Positions 40,662 through 50,508 are shown, counted from the first letter of the stretch. The stretch: 64,000 nucleotides of DNA from Novosphingobium sp. PhB165 (GCF_004341845.1 NZ_SLVB01000002.1:124001-188000); one strand, 5' to 3'. The notes: generated by a model not told the origin, from the sequence alone. Made by a program: numbers and translations.

Positions 40662-40692
40662 ATTCTCAACCGATATAATAGAGATTGCCGAA
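40662..40692. promoter_or_regulatory. Compact divergent promoter with operator half-site, copy 4
   Basis: Only 31 bp separate the two starts. A perfect TATAAT (40674-40679, plus strand) and TATTAT (40680-40675, minus strand) overlap. ATTCTCAACC (40662-40671) matches the left half of the other operators; the right half (AATAGA) is degenerate. The positions imply leaderless or nearly leaderless transcripts, at least for the plus-strand gene. Confidence 0.5.
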
Positions 40693-41784
40693 ATGAAAGA
40701 CGCTTTGCGGTACGGGATCGTCGGTACCGGCATGATGGGTGTGGAACACATCCACAACCTTAAAATCCTTGAAGGCGCCCAAGTCGTTGCAATTGCGGAT
40801 CCCGAGCCGACCTCGCTGGGCTGGGCCAAGGACGCGCTGGGCGCCGAGGCCGAGGGCGTGGCCGAATATGCCGACAGCGCCAGCATGATTGCCAACGCGG
40901 GCCTCGATGCGGTCGTCGTGGTTTCGCCGAATTTCACGCACCGGGCGGTGCTGGAACCGCTGCTGGACAGCGACGTGGCGATCCTCTGCGAAAAGCCGCT
41001 CTGCACGACGATGGAAGACGCGCGCTGGGTGGTCGAGCGCGCCGAGGCGCGCAAGGGCGTGTTCTGGACCGGCATGGAATACCGCTTCATGCCGCCCGCC
41101 AAGGCCTTCATCGACGAGATCCACGGCGGCAAGGTCGGCCACTTGCAGATGCTCTCGATCCGCGAGCACCGCTTCCCGTTCCTCGTCAAAGTGCGCGACT
41201 GGAACCGTTTCTCGGCCAATACCGGCGGTACCATGGTGGAGAAGTGCTGCCACTTCTTCGACCTGATGCGGCTCATCACCCGCTCGGAGCCGGTGCGCGT
41301 CTATTGTTCGGGCGCGATGGATGTGAACCACGTCGACGAGCGCTATGACGGCCGCCAGCCCGACATCATCGACAACAGCTTCACCACTGTCGATTTTGCG
41401 GATGGCACCCGTGCGTTGCTGGATCTGTGCATGTTTGCCGAAGGCGCCGAGCATCAGGAAGAGATGAGCGCGACCGGCGACAAGGGCCGCCTCGACGTGC
41501 TGATCCCGCCAGGTGATCTCGTCTGGTCGCCGCGCGTGCCCTGGCCCGGCCCCAAGGCGGTCGAGCGCTGGCATGTGGCGGTGGACGAGGCGGCGATGGA
41601 TGCCGGCTCGCATCACGGCGCGACATTCTACCAGCACGAGGCTTTCGCCCGCGCGGTTCGCGGCGAGGGCGAGGTTCAGGTTACCGCGCGCGACGGGTTG
41701 ATGGCAGTCGCCATCGGCGCGGCGGCGGAACTCAGCGCGCGGGAGAAGCGCGTGGTGGAGATGGCGGAACTGCTCGGCGCCTGA
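40693..41784 (+). CDS. Gfo/Idh/MocA family oxidoreductase
   Basis: A 363-residue enzyme with Rossmann motif GIVGTGMMGVEHIHNLK and CEKPLCTT (catalytic Lys). GGTMVEKCCHFFDLMRL supplies the His/Asp of the active site. It is probably NAD(P)-dependent on a polyol or cyclic alcohol. It is divergent from the aldo/keto reductase and shares its control region. A terminator hairpin follows. Confidence 0.85.
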   Translation: MKDALRYGIVGTGMMGVEHIHNLKILEGAQVVAIADPEPTSLGWAKDALGAEAEGVAEYADSASMIANAGLDAVVVVSPNFTHRAVLEPLLDSDVAILCEKPLCTTMEDARWVVERAEARKGVFWTGMEYRFMPPAKAFIDEIHGGKVGHLQMLSIREHRFPFLVKVRDWNRFSANTGGTMVEKCCHFFDLMRLITRSEPVRVYCSGAMDVNHVDERYDGRQPDIIDNSFTTVDFADGTRALLDLCMFAEGAEHQEEMSATGDKGRLDVLIPPGDLVWSPRVPWPGPKAVERWHVAVDEAAMDAGSHHGATFYQHEAFARAVRGEGEVQVTARDGLMAVAIGAAAELSAREKRVVEMAELLGA

Positions 41785-41802
41785 CGCGCCCTTTTTCACG
41801 AG

Positions 41803-41838
41803 GCGGGAAGCTATCCTTGTCGAGGGTATGCTTCCCGC
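41803..41838. terminator. Bidirectional hairpin between convergent genes
   Basis: GCGGGAAGC (41803-41811) pairs with GCTTCCCGC (41830-41838), with an imperfect inner stem TATCC/GGGTA. It lies between the convergent Gfo/Idh and FAH-family genes; a CTTTTT precedes it, which would serve the minus strand. Confidence 0.6.
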
Positions 41839-41856
41839 TTCCTGAGGCGGCGCCTA

Positions 41857-42705
41857 TTACCCGGCGCGCGCATGCGGAGAGAGCACGATCGGCACCGACA
41901 TCCGGCCGATCCCGCCGATTTCGATGGTCATCGTTTCTCCCGGCCGGATCGGGCCGACATCGGCGGCGCCCGAAAGCACGATGTCGCCCGGATAGAGCGT
42001 CATCGCGGTAGAGGCGAATGCGATCATTTCCGCAGGTGCTCCGGTAAGGTCCGCAAAACTACGCTCTCCGCGCAAGTCGTCGTCCACCCAGAACTTGTAG
42101 GACAGCGCCGAGGGATCGGGGATCTCGTCCTTCGTGACCAGCCACGGGCCCAGCGTGCCGTAAGTGTCGAACGATTTGCAGAAGGCCCAGTCCTCGCGCT
42201 CGGGCTTGAGCGTGGTGTCGAAGGCGCAGGCATAGCCGGCGACATAGTCGAGCGCTTCGGCCTGCGAGACGTTCGTGCACTTGCGCCCGATGACGATGGC
42301 GAGTTCGGGCTCATGCAGGGTGGTGCGGTCCGGCCAGCGGATTTCCACGGGGGTACCGGCGCCCACAATTGCCGTTGCCGACTTGCCCATGAAACCGATC
42401 ATGCCGAACGGGGCGCCGTGGTGTTTCCAGTTGCCTGCGCCGCACACCACCTTGGAAGGGTTGGCCACCGGCGAGAGCAGGCGCACCGCATCCAGCGCGA
42501 TGGGCGGCATGGTCTGCGCAAGATCCGCCATGATCGGAAGCAGATGCGGCAACTGGCCGATCAATTGGTCCCCCGGCGGGAATGGCCACCGCAAGGCAGG
42601 CAATGCGTCCGTGCTGGCCGTGACATCGTGAACGAAGTTGCCTTCGACAATCCCGAGGCGCTGGATTTCCGGGCTATCGGCCAGTGTGAAGCGACAGATT
42701 TTCAA
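41857..42705 (-). CDS. Fumarylacetoacetate hydrolase family protein
   Basis: A 282-residue protein from TTG 42705 (GGGGAGAG about 9 nt upstream). The metal site HEPELAIVIG (E-x-E) and a distal Asp (SFDTYGTLGPWLVTKDEI) are present, as is GDIVLSGAADVGPIRPG. The family hydrolyses or decarboxylates C-C bonds in beta-diketo acids from aromatic ring breakdown (FAH, HpcE, 2-keto-4-pentenoate hydratase relatives). Exact reaction unknown. Confidence 0.85.
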   Translation of the reverse strand: MKICRFTLADSPEIQRLGIVEGNFVHDVTASTDALPALRWPFPPGDQLIGQLPHLLPIMADLAQTMPPIALDAVRLLSPVANPSKVVCGAGNWKHHGAPFGMIGFMGKSATAIVGAGTPVEIRWPDRTTLHEPELAIVIGRKCTNVSQAEALDYVAGYACAFDTTLKPEREDWAFCKSFDTYGTLGPWLVTKDEIPDPSALSYKFWVDDDLRGERSFADLTGAPAEMIAFASTAMTLYPGDIVLSGAADVGPIRPGETMTIEIGGIGRMSVPIVLSPHARAG

Positions 42706-42737
42706 GGCTTTCTCTCCCCGGGCCCCCGCGCCCCGAT

Positions 42738-42753
42738 CTTATTGGAATATAAG
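42738..42753. promoter_or_regulatory. AT-rich inverted repeat upstream of FAH-family gene
   Basis: CTTAT-TGGAAT-ATAAG, 33 bp upstream of the start. It contains TATTGGAATATA (42740-42751), identical to 13197-13208 in the SDR/IclR promoter. Confidence 0.35.
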
Positions 42754-42802
42754 TAGCAGGCAGCGAGGAACGTGCCCTTGCTGCCTGCGCTGACCTCCCC
42801 GG

Positions 42803-44005
42803 TCAGACTTCGATCTTGTAGAGCTTCGATGCGTTGAGGCTGAGGACTTTCGACTTCTCCTCAAACGTGAAGCCGTCCAGCCGGTTCTCCAGGTGATCGA
42901 TGGGATAGAGGCTGGTGGGGTGCGGGAAGTCGGTTTCGAACAGGACGTTGTCCATGCCCACCTTGCGCGCGGTTTCGGCGGCGCTGCGGCCTTCCTCGAA
43001 CCAGAAGCAGGCGTAGAAGTTGCTCTTGAAGTATTCCGAGGGCTTCTTGTCGAAGCTCTTGGTCTCGGCGATTTCCTGCAACTGGTAGTCCAGCGCTTCC
43101 ATCAGGAACGGCACCCAGCCGATCCCGCTCTCCACCGAGACGAACTTCAGCTTCCTGAATCGGTCGAGCAGCCCCGAATAGATCAGGTTCGACACCACCT
43201 TGCCGTTGTTGAAGAACAGCATCGCGCCGCTGATGCCGGAGCGCAAGTCGCGCGGCAGCGAGGGCCAGCCCTGCTGCCCCATCCAGTCGATCGCGGTTTC
43301 CGAGGCGCCGATGTGGAAGTTGATCGGCAGGTCCTTGTCCTCGCACACTTCCCAGAGCGGATACCAGTGTTCATGGCCGAGATCGGGGAGCGGCTTGCCG
43401 TCCGCATCCGTGCTGGTGTGCGGGTCCGAATTGATGTTGATCCCGCGCAGGCCCATCGCGATGCAGCGCTCGGTCTCGCGCACGGCCTGCTTCACGTCCC
43501 ACCAGGGCAACAGCGCCATCGGGAACAGGCGCTGCCCGCTTTCCTCCTGCAATTCCGCCATCGCGTCATTGTAGATCCTGACGCATTCGAGCCGCAGTTC
43601 CGGATCGACCTTGGCTGCCGCCTGCCCGCCGAAGCCGAGGATATTGGGATAGACGATCTGCGCGTAGATGCCCGCCTCGTCCATCACCGCCAGACGCTCC
43701 TTCACGGAGGAGGATCCGGTGTGCACGTCCTCGAACTGCAATTTCAGGAACGTGTCGAGGTCGCGGACCTTGCCGCCCTGCTTGAGGATCGCGCTGTTGG
43801 GATGCGCGCCGGTGCCGATGGACTTGTCCCCATCGATCACCCAGCTGCGCGTGCCGTTCAGCATCTTCACTTGCGGCACCCTGTCGCGCATGGCCGCCGA
43901 CGCACGCTTTACCCACATGTCGTGCGGTTCGGTAAGGTGGGTGTCGGCATCAATGACCTTGATCGACGAACCGGTCTGCGAGCGCTCCAGCGTGGCGGTG
44001 TTCAT
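42803..44005 (-). CDS. Amidohydrolase family 2 (ACMSD-like) protein
   Basis: A 400-residue protein from ATG 44005 (AGAGAGGAT upstream). The opening VIDADTHLTEP is the metal-binding turn of amidohydrolase_2 enzymes; INFHIGAS supplies a later His and VLFETDFPHPTSLYP the distal Asp. Related enzymes decarboxylate or hydrolyse aromatic ring-fission products or carboxylated aromatics. It is divergent from the LysR regulator. Confidence 0.83.
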   Translation of the reverse strand: MNTATLERSQTGSSIKVIDADTHLTEPHDMWVKRASAAMRDRVPQVKMLNGTRSWVIDGDKSIGTGAHPNSAILKQGGKVRDLDTFLKLQFEDVHTGSSSVKERLAVMDEAGIYAQIVYPNILGFGGQAAAKVDPELRLECVRIYNDAMAELQEESGQRLFPMALLPWWDVKQAVRETERCIAMGLRGININSDPHTSTDADGKPLPDLGHEHWYPLWEVCEDKDLPINFHIGASETAIDWMGQQGWPSLPRDLRSGISGAMLFFNNGKVVSNLIYSGLLDRFRKLKFVSVESGIGWVPFLMEALDYQLQEIAETKSFDKKPSEYFKSNFYACFWFEEGRSAAETARKVGMDNVLFETDFPHPTSLYPIDHLENRLDGFTFEEKSKVLSLNASKLYKIEV

Positions 44006-44144
44006 GGCATCCTCTCTGTTTTGATGCGGCGATGATACGACCGGGAGCACCGCGAAATACCCGCAAAGTCATGAGGGGGCTTTTCGGTTTTTCCGATGAC
44101 TCCTACGATGTGCCAAAACAGGCCGGGATGAGGCGCTTGCCATC

Positions 44145-45026
44145 ATGAAGATATCCATTCGCCAGCTTCAGGTATTCGACGCGGTGGCCACGCTGGGCAG
44201 CGTGACGGCCGCCGCCGCGAAGCTCAATGTCAGCCAGAGCGCGGCCAGCACCGCGATCAGCGATCTTCAGATCGTGCTGGGCCGCCAGTTGTTCGCCCAC
44301 GCCAAGGGGCGCCCGCTCCAGATCACCGACGAAGGGCGCCGCCTGCATCCGATGGTGCGGTCGGTACTGGGCGAACTGGAAGATATCGAGCGCGACGGGC
44401 AGGGGGAACTGAGCGGCCAGCTCGTGATCGGTGCAACCGCCACGATCGCGGAAACCGAACTGCCGCGCCTCTGTGTGGAGTTCATGCGCCGTCATCCCAA
44501 AGTCCAGATCCGGGTGGAATCGGAATCGACACTGACTCTGTTCGAACGCCTCGGCCGGTTCGAGATCGAGACCGCGCTGATCGAGAATTTCCCCAATGTG
44601 CCGGGTATCGAGCTGACGCGGTGGAAGACGGACGAGCTGGTGCTGGTGGTCAGCGCCGATCACCCGCTCGCCCGGCGCGGGCCATTGCAGATCGCCGACC
44701 TGAAGGACGCGCACTGGTGCCTGCGCGAGGCCAACTCGTCGGAGACCGCGCGCCTGCGCTACTACATGCACGAGGAGATTGGCCAGTTGCCGGTCGCCTT
44801 CGAATCCACCAGCAATTGGGCCGTGCGCCATGCCGTCATTGCCGGAGGCGGAATCGGCTGCCTGTCACGCGCGCTGGTTCAGTTCGATCTCGACAACGGG
44901 CGGCTGGCGCAGCTCGATGTCGCGGGGTTTTCCTATACCCGTGCCTTCAGTCTGGCGCGGCCTTCCTCGATCCGGCGCAGCCGTCTGGTCGCGGCGTTCG
45001 ACCACTTCCTGTTCGAGCACGAATGA
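44145..45026 (+). CDS. LysR family transcriptional regulator
   Basis: A 293-residue protein. Residues 1-60 form the winged helix (MKISIRQLQVFDAVATLGSV, SQSAASTAISDLQIVLGRQLF); residues about 90-290 form the two-lobed effector domain (ELSGQLVIGATATIAETELP, NFPNVPGIELTRWKTDELVLVVSADHPLA). It is divergent from one amidohydrolase and upstream of another, so it probably controls both. The effector is unknown. Confidence 0.87.
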   Translation: MKISIRQLQVFDAVATLGSVTAAAAKLNVSQSAASTAISDLQIVLGRQLFAHAKGRPLQITDEGRRLHPMVRSVLGELEDIERDGQGELSGQLVIGATATIAETELPRLCVEFMRRHPKVQIRVESESTLTLFERLGRFEIETALIENFPNVPGIELTRWKTDELVLVVSADHPLARRGPLQIADLKDAHWCLREANSSETARLRYYMHEEIGQLPVAFESTSNWAVRHAVIAGGGIGCLSRALVQFDLDNGRLAQLDVAGFSYTRAFSLARPSSIRRSRLVAAFDHFLFEHE

Positions 45027-45027
45027 A

Positions 45028-45048
45028 CCCATCGGAAAATTCGATGGG
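45028..45048. promoter_or_regulatory. Hairpin or operator after the LysR gene
   Basis: CCCATCG-GAAAATT-CGATGGG, perfect 7-bp arms, starting one base after the LysR stop region. No U-tract follows. It may be a weak terminator or a protein site for the downstream operon at 45256. Confidence 0.35.
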
Positions 45049-45255
45049 AGATATATGGCAATAGCGAATGTTCCGTGCGCTTCTCCTGACATAGGCTGAG
45101 CCCGTTACAACAAGAGGGCAGCGGAGAGCCGCGCCGCGTACGGGAAGGGTGCTTGGGAACAGTTCTGCCGGCAACGGATCGTCGTTGCCGGAGGGCGCCT
45201 TGCATTCTCTTCAAATCCGGCGCCGCGCGGGTGCTCCTGCCCCGGAGGAGCAGCC

Positions 45256-46374
45256 ATGACTTTCGTGTTCAGCGCGGACGGGCATATCGTCGAACCCAAC
45301 GACCTGTTCAGCGAGGGGTTGCCGCCTTCGCTTCGCAAGTTCGGCCTGCATGCGGAAAAGGACGGGGATTTCATCCTGTCGAAGGCGGGAGACAAAGTGC
45401 TCCAGCGCGTGCCCATCGAACGCGGGGCGCCGCGCATCGGCCCCGATGGCGAGCCGTTCGGCCGCCCCGACCGGCGGGGAAACCGGGAGATCGAATATCG
45501 CCTGAAAGACATGGCGCTGGACGGCGTCGATGCCGAGATCGTGTTTCCCAGCCTGGGGCTGACCGCCTACATGATCGAGAATGCCGAGGCCGAACTGGCC
45601 ACGGCGCAAGTCTACAACGATTGGCTGCACGGCCTGCTGAAGGACCACACCCGGCATTTCGTGCGATGCGGGATCCTGCCGGTGCGCGATTTCGCGCAGA
45701 CGGTTGCGGAGATGGAGCGGCTGGCGGCGCTCGGCTTCACATCGGCGATGCTGCCGAGCTTGATCGAGCGCGATTCCGGCCTGCCGGCCTATACCAGAGA
45801 TGCGTGGGACCCGGTGTTCGACGCGGCCCAGCGGCTGGGCATCGTCTTCGCACTGCACACCGGCACCGGGCGCAACGATGTCCGCAGCTTCCGGGGCGCG
45901 GGCGGCGCCGTGATGAACTACATGGTGCAGGCGACCGACGGGATGATCACTATCGGCGCGATGGTCGCCGGCGGCCTGCTTGACCGGTTTCCCGGCGCCA
46001 AGGTCTGCGTGATCGAGGGCGGCGCCAGCTGGCTGGCAGCGCTCGCCGAACGGATGGACGAGGTTTACGAGGCGCATGAGACGTTCGTGCGCCCGAAGCT
46101 ATCGCTGCTGCCGCACGAAATCATCGCGCGGCAGGTGGCCTGTTCGTTTCAGACCGACCGGGCCTGCATCATGTCCCGCTCGGTCACGGGGACATCGGCG
46201 CTGCTCTGGGGCGCGGACTATCCGCATCACGAAGGCACGTTCCCGCGTTCACGCGAGGTCATCGCGCATCTGTTTGACGGTATCGACATTTCCGAACGGG
46301 AGAAGGCGGATATCGTCGGCGGCAACGCTGCGCGCCTGTTCCGTCTGAACCATCCCGAATTCGCGGTGGCCTGA
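45256..46374 (+). CDS. Amidohydrolase family 2 protein
   Basis: A 372-residue protein with a GGAGGAG site upstream. SADGHIVEP is the D-x-H variant of the metal turn; FALHTGTG gives the central His, and LLWGADYPHHEGTFP the distal Asp. It resembles the gene at 42803 but is clearly diverged, so the two probably act on related ring-derived or amide substrates. Its stop overlaps the acyl-CoA ligase start by one base. Confidence 0.83.
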   Translation: MTFVFSADGHIVEPNDLFSEGLPPSLRKFGLHAEKDGDFILSKAGDKVLQRVPIERGAPRIGPDGEPFGRPDRRGNREIEYRLKDMALDGVDAEIVFPSLGLTAYMIENAEAELATAQVYNDWLHGLLKDHTRHFVRCGILPVRDFAQTVAEMERLAALGFTSAMLPSLIERDSGLPAYTRDAWDPVFDAAQRLGIVFALHTGTGRNDVRSFRGAGGAVMNYMVQATDGMITIGAMVAGGLLDRFPGAKVCVIEGGASWLAALAERMDEVYEAHETFVRPKLSLLPHEIIARQVACSFQTDRACIMSRSVTGTSALLWGADYPHHEGTFPRSREVIAHLFDGIDISEREKADIVGGNAARLFRLNHPEFAVA

Positions 46375-48077
46375 TGCCGGAAGAGACCATGACCGAGGCC
46401 CGGCCGATCGCCTGGATTCCCGCCAGCGTGGCTGACCGCGCGGCGCTGGAGGCAGCCCGTTCCCGCACGCTGTGGCAGGCGCTGGTCGATGCCGCCGCGC
46501 TCGATCCGGAACGCGATGCCATTGTCGGCGCCGACGATGAGGGCGTCGTCCGGCGACTGACTTATGCCCAGTTGCTCGACCGCGTGCGCCACATGTCGGC
46601 AGGCCTCGCCAGCATAGGCGTGGCGCGCGGGGACCGCGTGGTGCTGTGGATGACCAATCGCCTCGAATGGGTCGTCTCGTGCTTTGCGGCGGTCCGGCTC
46701 GGCGCGGCGGTGGTTCCGATCAACACGTTCCTCAAGCCGCCCGAAGTGAAGTACTGCATCGCCCAGTCCGGCGCGCGGCACCTCATCATGCTCGACCGCT
46801 TCCGCAAGCTCGACATGCCGGACATGCTGGCGCAGATCTGCCCGGAGTTCGGTGAGGCGACGGCGCCGGGTGCCTTGTGCTCGCGGGACTTGCCCGATCT
46901 GCGCAACGTGGTGGTCTACAGCCGCTCCGGGTCTTCGCATCCGGGCGCCTACGACTGGTCTGCGCTTCAGGATACGGCCCCCGAAACGCGCGAGAAATGG
47001 CTGGCGATCGCCGACCGCATGGCGCTCGCGGCCACGCCCGAAGACCTCATCATGGTCAAGTACACCTCGGGCAGCACCGGCTTTCCGAAGGGCGTGATGC
47101 TCCAGCAGGGCGGCTTCGTGGCGAACGGCATCCTGCATGCGCGGCGCACGGGCATGGGGCAGGGCGATACCTATTTCTCGATGATGCCGCTGTTCCACGC
47201 GGGGGGCAGCATCTACGGGCTGATGAGCATGCTGCCGCAGGGCGGTACACTGGTGTTCACCGAGGCTTTCGATGTCGATCTGGCGATCCGCCTGATCCAG
47301 CAGGAGCGCGCCACCGTGTTCATTGGCGTGCTGGGCAAGGAAGCCGTGATGGAGGCGCATGCCCGCGGCATCGTGCTGGACAGCCTGCGGCTGGCCCACG
47401 TGCACAACGAGGCGGCACGCACGGTGCTTCCGAACGTGGAATTCGCGTTCTCCCCCTTCGGCCTGACCGAGACTTACGGCCCCTGCGCAATCACCGGACC
47501 GACCGATCCGCGGGACAAGCACGCCACCGGCGGTCGGCCGCTGCCAGGCAATGAGGTGCGCGTGATCGACCCGCGAACCGGGCTCGACGTCGCGCCCGGT
47601 CAGATCGGCGAGGCGTGGGTGCGGGGCAACACCATGATCGGCTACTGGAACAAGCCGGAGGAGACGGCACGGGCACTGGATGCCGAGGGTTGGGTGCACA
47701 GCGAGGACCTTGTCTCGGTCGATGAAGAGGGCTTCGTCACCTATCGCGGCCGGATCAAGCTGATGGCCAAGGTCGGCGGCGAAAACGTCAGTCTTGAAGA
47801 AGTCGAGCGGACCGTCTGCGAGCACGAGGCCGTCGAACACTGCGCCGCCGTGTGCGTCGAGGACGCGCGCAAGGTGGAAGCGGTGCGGATCTACATCGTC
47901 TGTAGGATGGACCGCCCGCTCAGTGGGGAGGACCTGCTGTCATGGCTGAAACCCCGGCTCGCGCACTTCAAGCTGCCGCGTGATGTGGTCTTCGTGGGCG
48001 ACTTGCCGAGACTGGGCAGCGGCAAGCTCGATCGTATCGCTCTGGCAGCGTGGGCGCAGGAGAAAACACCGGCATAA
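46374..48077 (+). CDS. Acyl-CoA synthetase (AMP-dependent ligase)
   Basis: A 567-residue ANL-family enzyme. ATG 46374 overlaps the previous stop (TGATG). Core motifs: VKYTSGSTGFPKGVM (P-loop), FGLTETYGP (A5), SEDLVSVDEEGF with YRGRIKLMAKVGGENVSLEE (A7-A8), and the C-terminal lysine motif LGSGKLD. It makes an acyl- or aryl-CoA from a free acid with ATP and would start a CoA-linked route. The A7 Asp motif is SED in place of the usual TGD. Confidence 0.87.
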   Translation: MPEETMTEARPIAWIPASVADRAALEAARSRTLWQALVDAAALDPERDAIVGADDEGVVRRLTYAQLLDRVRHMSAGLASIGVARGDRVVLWMTNRLEWVVSCFAAVRLGAAVVPINTFLKPPEVKYCIAQSGARHLIMLDRFRKLDMPDMLAQICPEFGEATAPGALCSRDLPDLRNVVVYSRSGSSHPGAYDWSALQDTAPETREKWLAIADRMALAATPEDLIMVKYTSGSTGFPKGVMLQQGGFVANGILHARRTGMGQGDTYFSMMPLFHAGGSIYGLMSMLPQGGTLVFTEAFDVDLAIRLIQQERATVFIGVLGKEAVMEAHARGIVLDSLRLAHVHNEAARTVLPNVEFAFSPFGLTETYGPCAITGPTDPRDKHATGGRPLPGNEVRVIDPRTGLDVAPGQIGEAWVRGNTMIGYWNKPEETARALDAEGWVHSEDLVSVDEEGFVTYRGRIKLMAKVGGENVSLEEVERTVCEHEAVEHCAAVCVEDARKVEAVRIYIVCRMDRPLSGEDLLSWLKPRLAHFKLPRDVVFVGDLPRLGSGKLDRIALAAWAQEKTPA

Positions 48078-48134
48078 CACCCTGATTTCACGCCATTCCA
48101 ATTCAAAAAAAACGACATGCCTGGGGAGGACATA

Positions 48135-50498
48135 ATGAGGGGAATTGGTACGCTGCTGCTCGCGGGTGTCAGCTTTATGGGTCTTGTCGATCCCGCCTTG
48201 GCGCAGGAAACGGCGGAGAATTCGTCGTCGCAGTCCGCCATCGGCGTGGGCGAGATCATCGTCACGGCCCGCCGCCGCGAGGAGACGTTGCAGGACGTTC
48301 CGCTCACGGTTCAGGCCGTGACCGGGGCGGAAATCAGCAAGCTGAATGTCCGCGAGTTCAAGGAAATCCAGAGCCTCGTCCCGGGCCTGACCCTGGCGCA
48401 GGACCCGAACGGCATTGCCACGCGGGCAACGCTGCGTGGCATCGCCTACGACGTGAACGCCAGCGGCAACAACGGCACTATCGAATTCTACCTCAACGAT
48501 GCGCCCACTTCGGCGCCGATCCTGTTCCAGTCGATGTTCGACATCGGCCAGATCGAGGTCCTGCGCGGGCCGCAGGGGACCTTGCGCGGGCGGGCGTCCC
48601 CCTCGGGATCGATCACCGTCACCACGCGCCGCCCTGACCTCAGCGAGGTGGGCGGCAGCGTCTCGGGCACGGTGAACACCTGGGGCGATGTGAACGGGCA
48701 GGCCGCGCTCAATATCCCGCTCATCAACGACAGGCTGGGCATCCGCCTTGCCGGTATCCTTGACGAAGGGGATGATAACCGCATCTCCAGCATCAACAAT
48801 TCCACCGATCCTTCGCGCCGCACGGAAGGCGGCCGCGTGTCGCTGCGGGCGGTGCCGTTCGATGCCCTGACGCTCGACGGGTCCTACACCACGACCTTGC
48901 GCAAGGCGGTGACTTTCGTGCAGGCGGAATCGCTAGACTACGCGGACCCGACGGCGCCGCCGTCCCCGATCCCCATCGCGCCCGGGGATCGCCTCTCGGT
49001 GATGTACGCGCCTTATACCTACCGGCAGGCCTTCACGGTCTACAACTGGTCCGCGCACTTGCAGGTGTGGGGACAGTCGGTGAACTACGTCGGTTCGCAC
49101 AACCGGCAGGAGATCCACTCCAGCCAGACCAACGACCTTGGCGCGGCGCTGCCGGCAACGGTGCCGCAATCGTTTCTTGATGCGGCGCAAGTGGCCGATA
49201 TCACCGCGACGCAGACCAACCACGAATTGCGGCTCTCGTCCGACACCCGCATCGCCGGGATCTTCGATTACGTGGTCGGCGCATTGTGGAACAAGAACGA
49301 CAATCCCACGCTGCTGGACATCCAGACGCCGGTGTTCGCGGGGAGCGCCGCCAGGCCGCTGCTGCTCAATCACACGTCGGTGCTCCGCACGGGGGGATCG
49401 TTCGAGCGGTCGTTCTTCGGCAACCTTACCGCGCATATCGGCGCCTCTACCGAACTTTCCGGCGGCATCCGCCGGATCCGCTATCATTCCACTGGTGGCC
49501 TCAGCACCAATGGCGTCGATATCCCCGCCGCCGACGAGGACCGGGTGCTCCACGCGACCATCTATTCCGCCTCGCTCAAGCACAACTTCACGCGAAACCT
49601 GATGGCCTATGCCAGCTTCGGCACCTCATGGCGGCCGGGTTCGGCCACCAATCCGGTGCAACTGCGCAACCAGTCCCAGCCCTATGGCCTGCTTGCGAGC
49701 CTCTATTACCCGGACCCCGAGAAATCGAAGTCCTACGAACTGGGCATCAAGTCCCTCTGGCTCGACGGCAAGCTGCGGGTGAACCTGACCGGCTATCACC
49801 AGACGTTCGACAACTTCGCCTATGCGGCACCGAACATCTTCTACATCTCAGACGTCGGCGGCACGACCGGCGTGCGGTCGATCACCACTCTGACGGTAGG
49901 CGTTCCCGCCAAGGTGGACGGCGTCGAGCTGGAAGTGGGCGGAACGCCGGTGCGGGGCTGGGATATCGGCGCGAACCTGAGCTATGCCAACGGCCGGATC
50001 ACCAACGCCACGATCCCGTGCAACCCTTACGCCGGTATTCCCACGGCGGCCGATATTCTGGCTGCCACGGGCGGCCAGCAAGTGGCCGTCTGCCAAGTCG
50101 ACAAGTTGCGCTCGGGCACGAACTCGCCGTTCGTCGCCACGCTTCAGTCGAGTTACGAAACCGGGCTGAGCAGCTCCATCGACGGATATCTGCGCGGTCT
50201 GGTCACCTTCTACGGCAAGTCGAAGAACGATCCCACCAACCCGATCGACGACATCTCCGCCTATGGGCTCATCAACCTCTTCGCCGGCATCCGTGCGGCG
50301 GACGATAGCTGGGACATCGGGATCTATGCCAAGAACATGCTCGATACCGACCGCGTCCTGTCGCGCACGGCGACGGCGCCCGTCAGCGGCGCTTCGGTGG
50401 TGGGCGGAGTGGCGCCGGCAAGCGCCTATCGGAACATCAGCATGACCGCAGAGCGCGAAGTGGGCATTACTGCTCGCTTTGCGATCGGAAGTCGTTGA
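48135..50498 (+). CDS. TonB-dependent receptor
   Basis: A 787-residue receptor from ATG 48135 (GGGGAGGA 5 nt upstream). Signal peptide ends at ALAQ; TonB-box region EIIVTARRREETLQDVPLTVQ; plug GPQGTLRGRASPSGSITVTTRRP. It lies between the acyl-CoA ligase and an MFS transporter on the same strand, which suggests uptake of the substrate of this catabolic block. A hairpin follows the stop. Confidence 0.88.
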   Translation: MRGIGTLLLAGVSFMGLVDPALAQETAENSSSQSAIGVGEIIVTARRREETLQDVPLTVQAVTGAEISKLNVREFKEIQSLVPGLTLAQDPNGIATRATLRGIAYDVNASGNNGTIEFYLNDAPTSAPILFQSMFDIGQIEVLRGPQGTLRGRASPSGSITVTTRRPDLSEVGGSVSGTVNTWGDVNGQAALNIPLINDRLGIRLAGILDEGDDNRISSINNSTDPSRRTEGGRVSLRAVPFDALTLDGSYTTTLRKAVTFVQAESLDYADPTAPPSPIPIAPGDRLSVMYAPYTYRQAFTVYNWSAHLQVWGQSVNYVGSHNRQEIHSSQTNDLGAALPATVPQSFLDAAQVADITATQTNHELRLSSDTRIAGIFDYVVGALWNKNDNPTLLDIQTPVFAGSAARPLLLNHTSVLRTGGSFERSFFGNLTAHIGASTELSGGIRRIRYHSTGGLSTNGVDIPAADEDRVLHATIYSASLKHNFTRNLMAYASFGTSWRPGSATNPVQLRNQSQPYGLLASLYYPDPEKSKSYELGIKSLWLDGKLRVNLTGYHQTFDNFAYAAPNIFYISDVGGTTGVRSITTLTVGVPAKVDGVELEVGGTPVRGWDIGANLSYANGRITNATIPCNPYAGIPTAADILAATGGQQVAVCQVDKLRSGTNSPFVATLQSSYETGLSSSIDGYLRGLVTFYGKSKNDPTNPIDDISAYGLINLFAGIRAADDSWDIGIYAKNMLDTDRVLSRTATAPVSGASVVGGVAPASAYRNISMTAEREVGITARFAIGSR

Positions 50499-50508
50499 GT
50501 TCTTGTCA

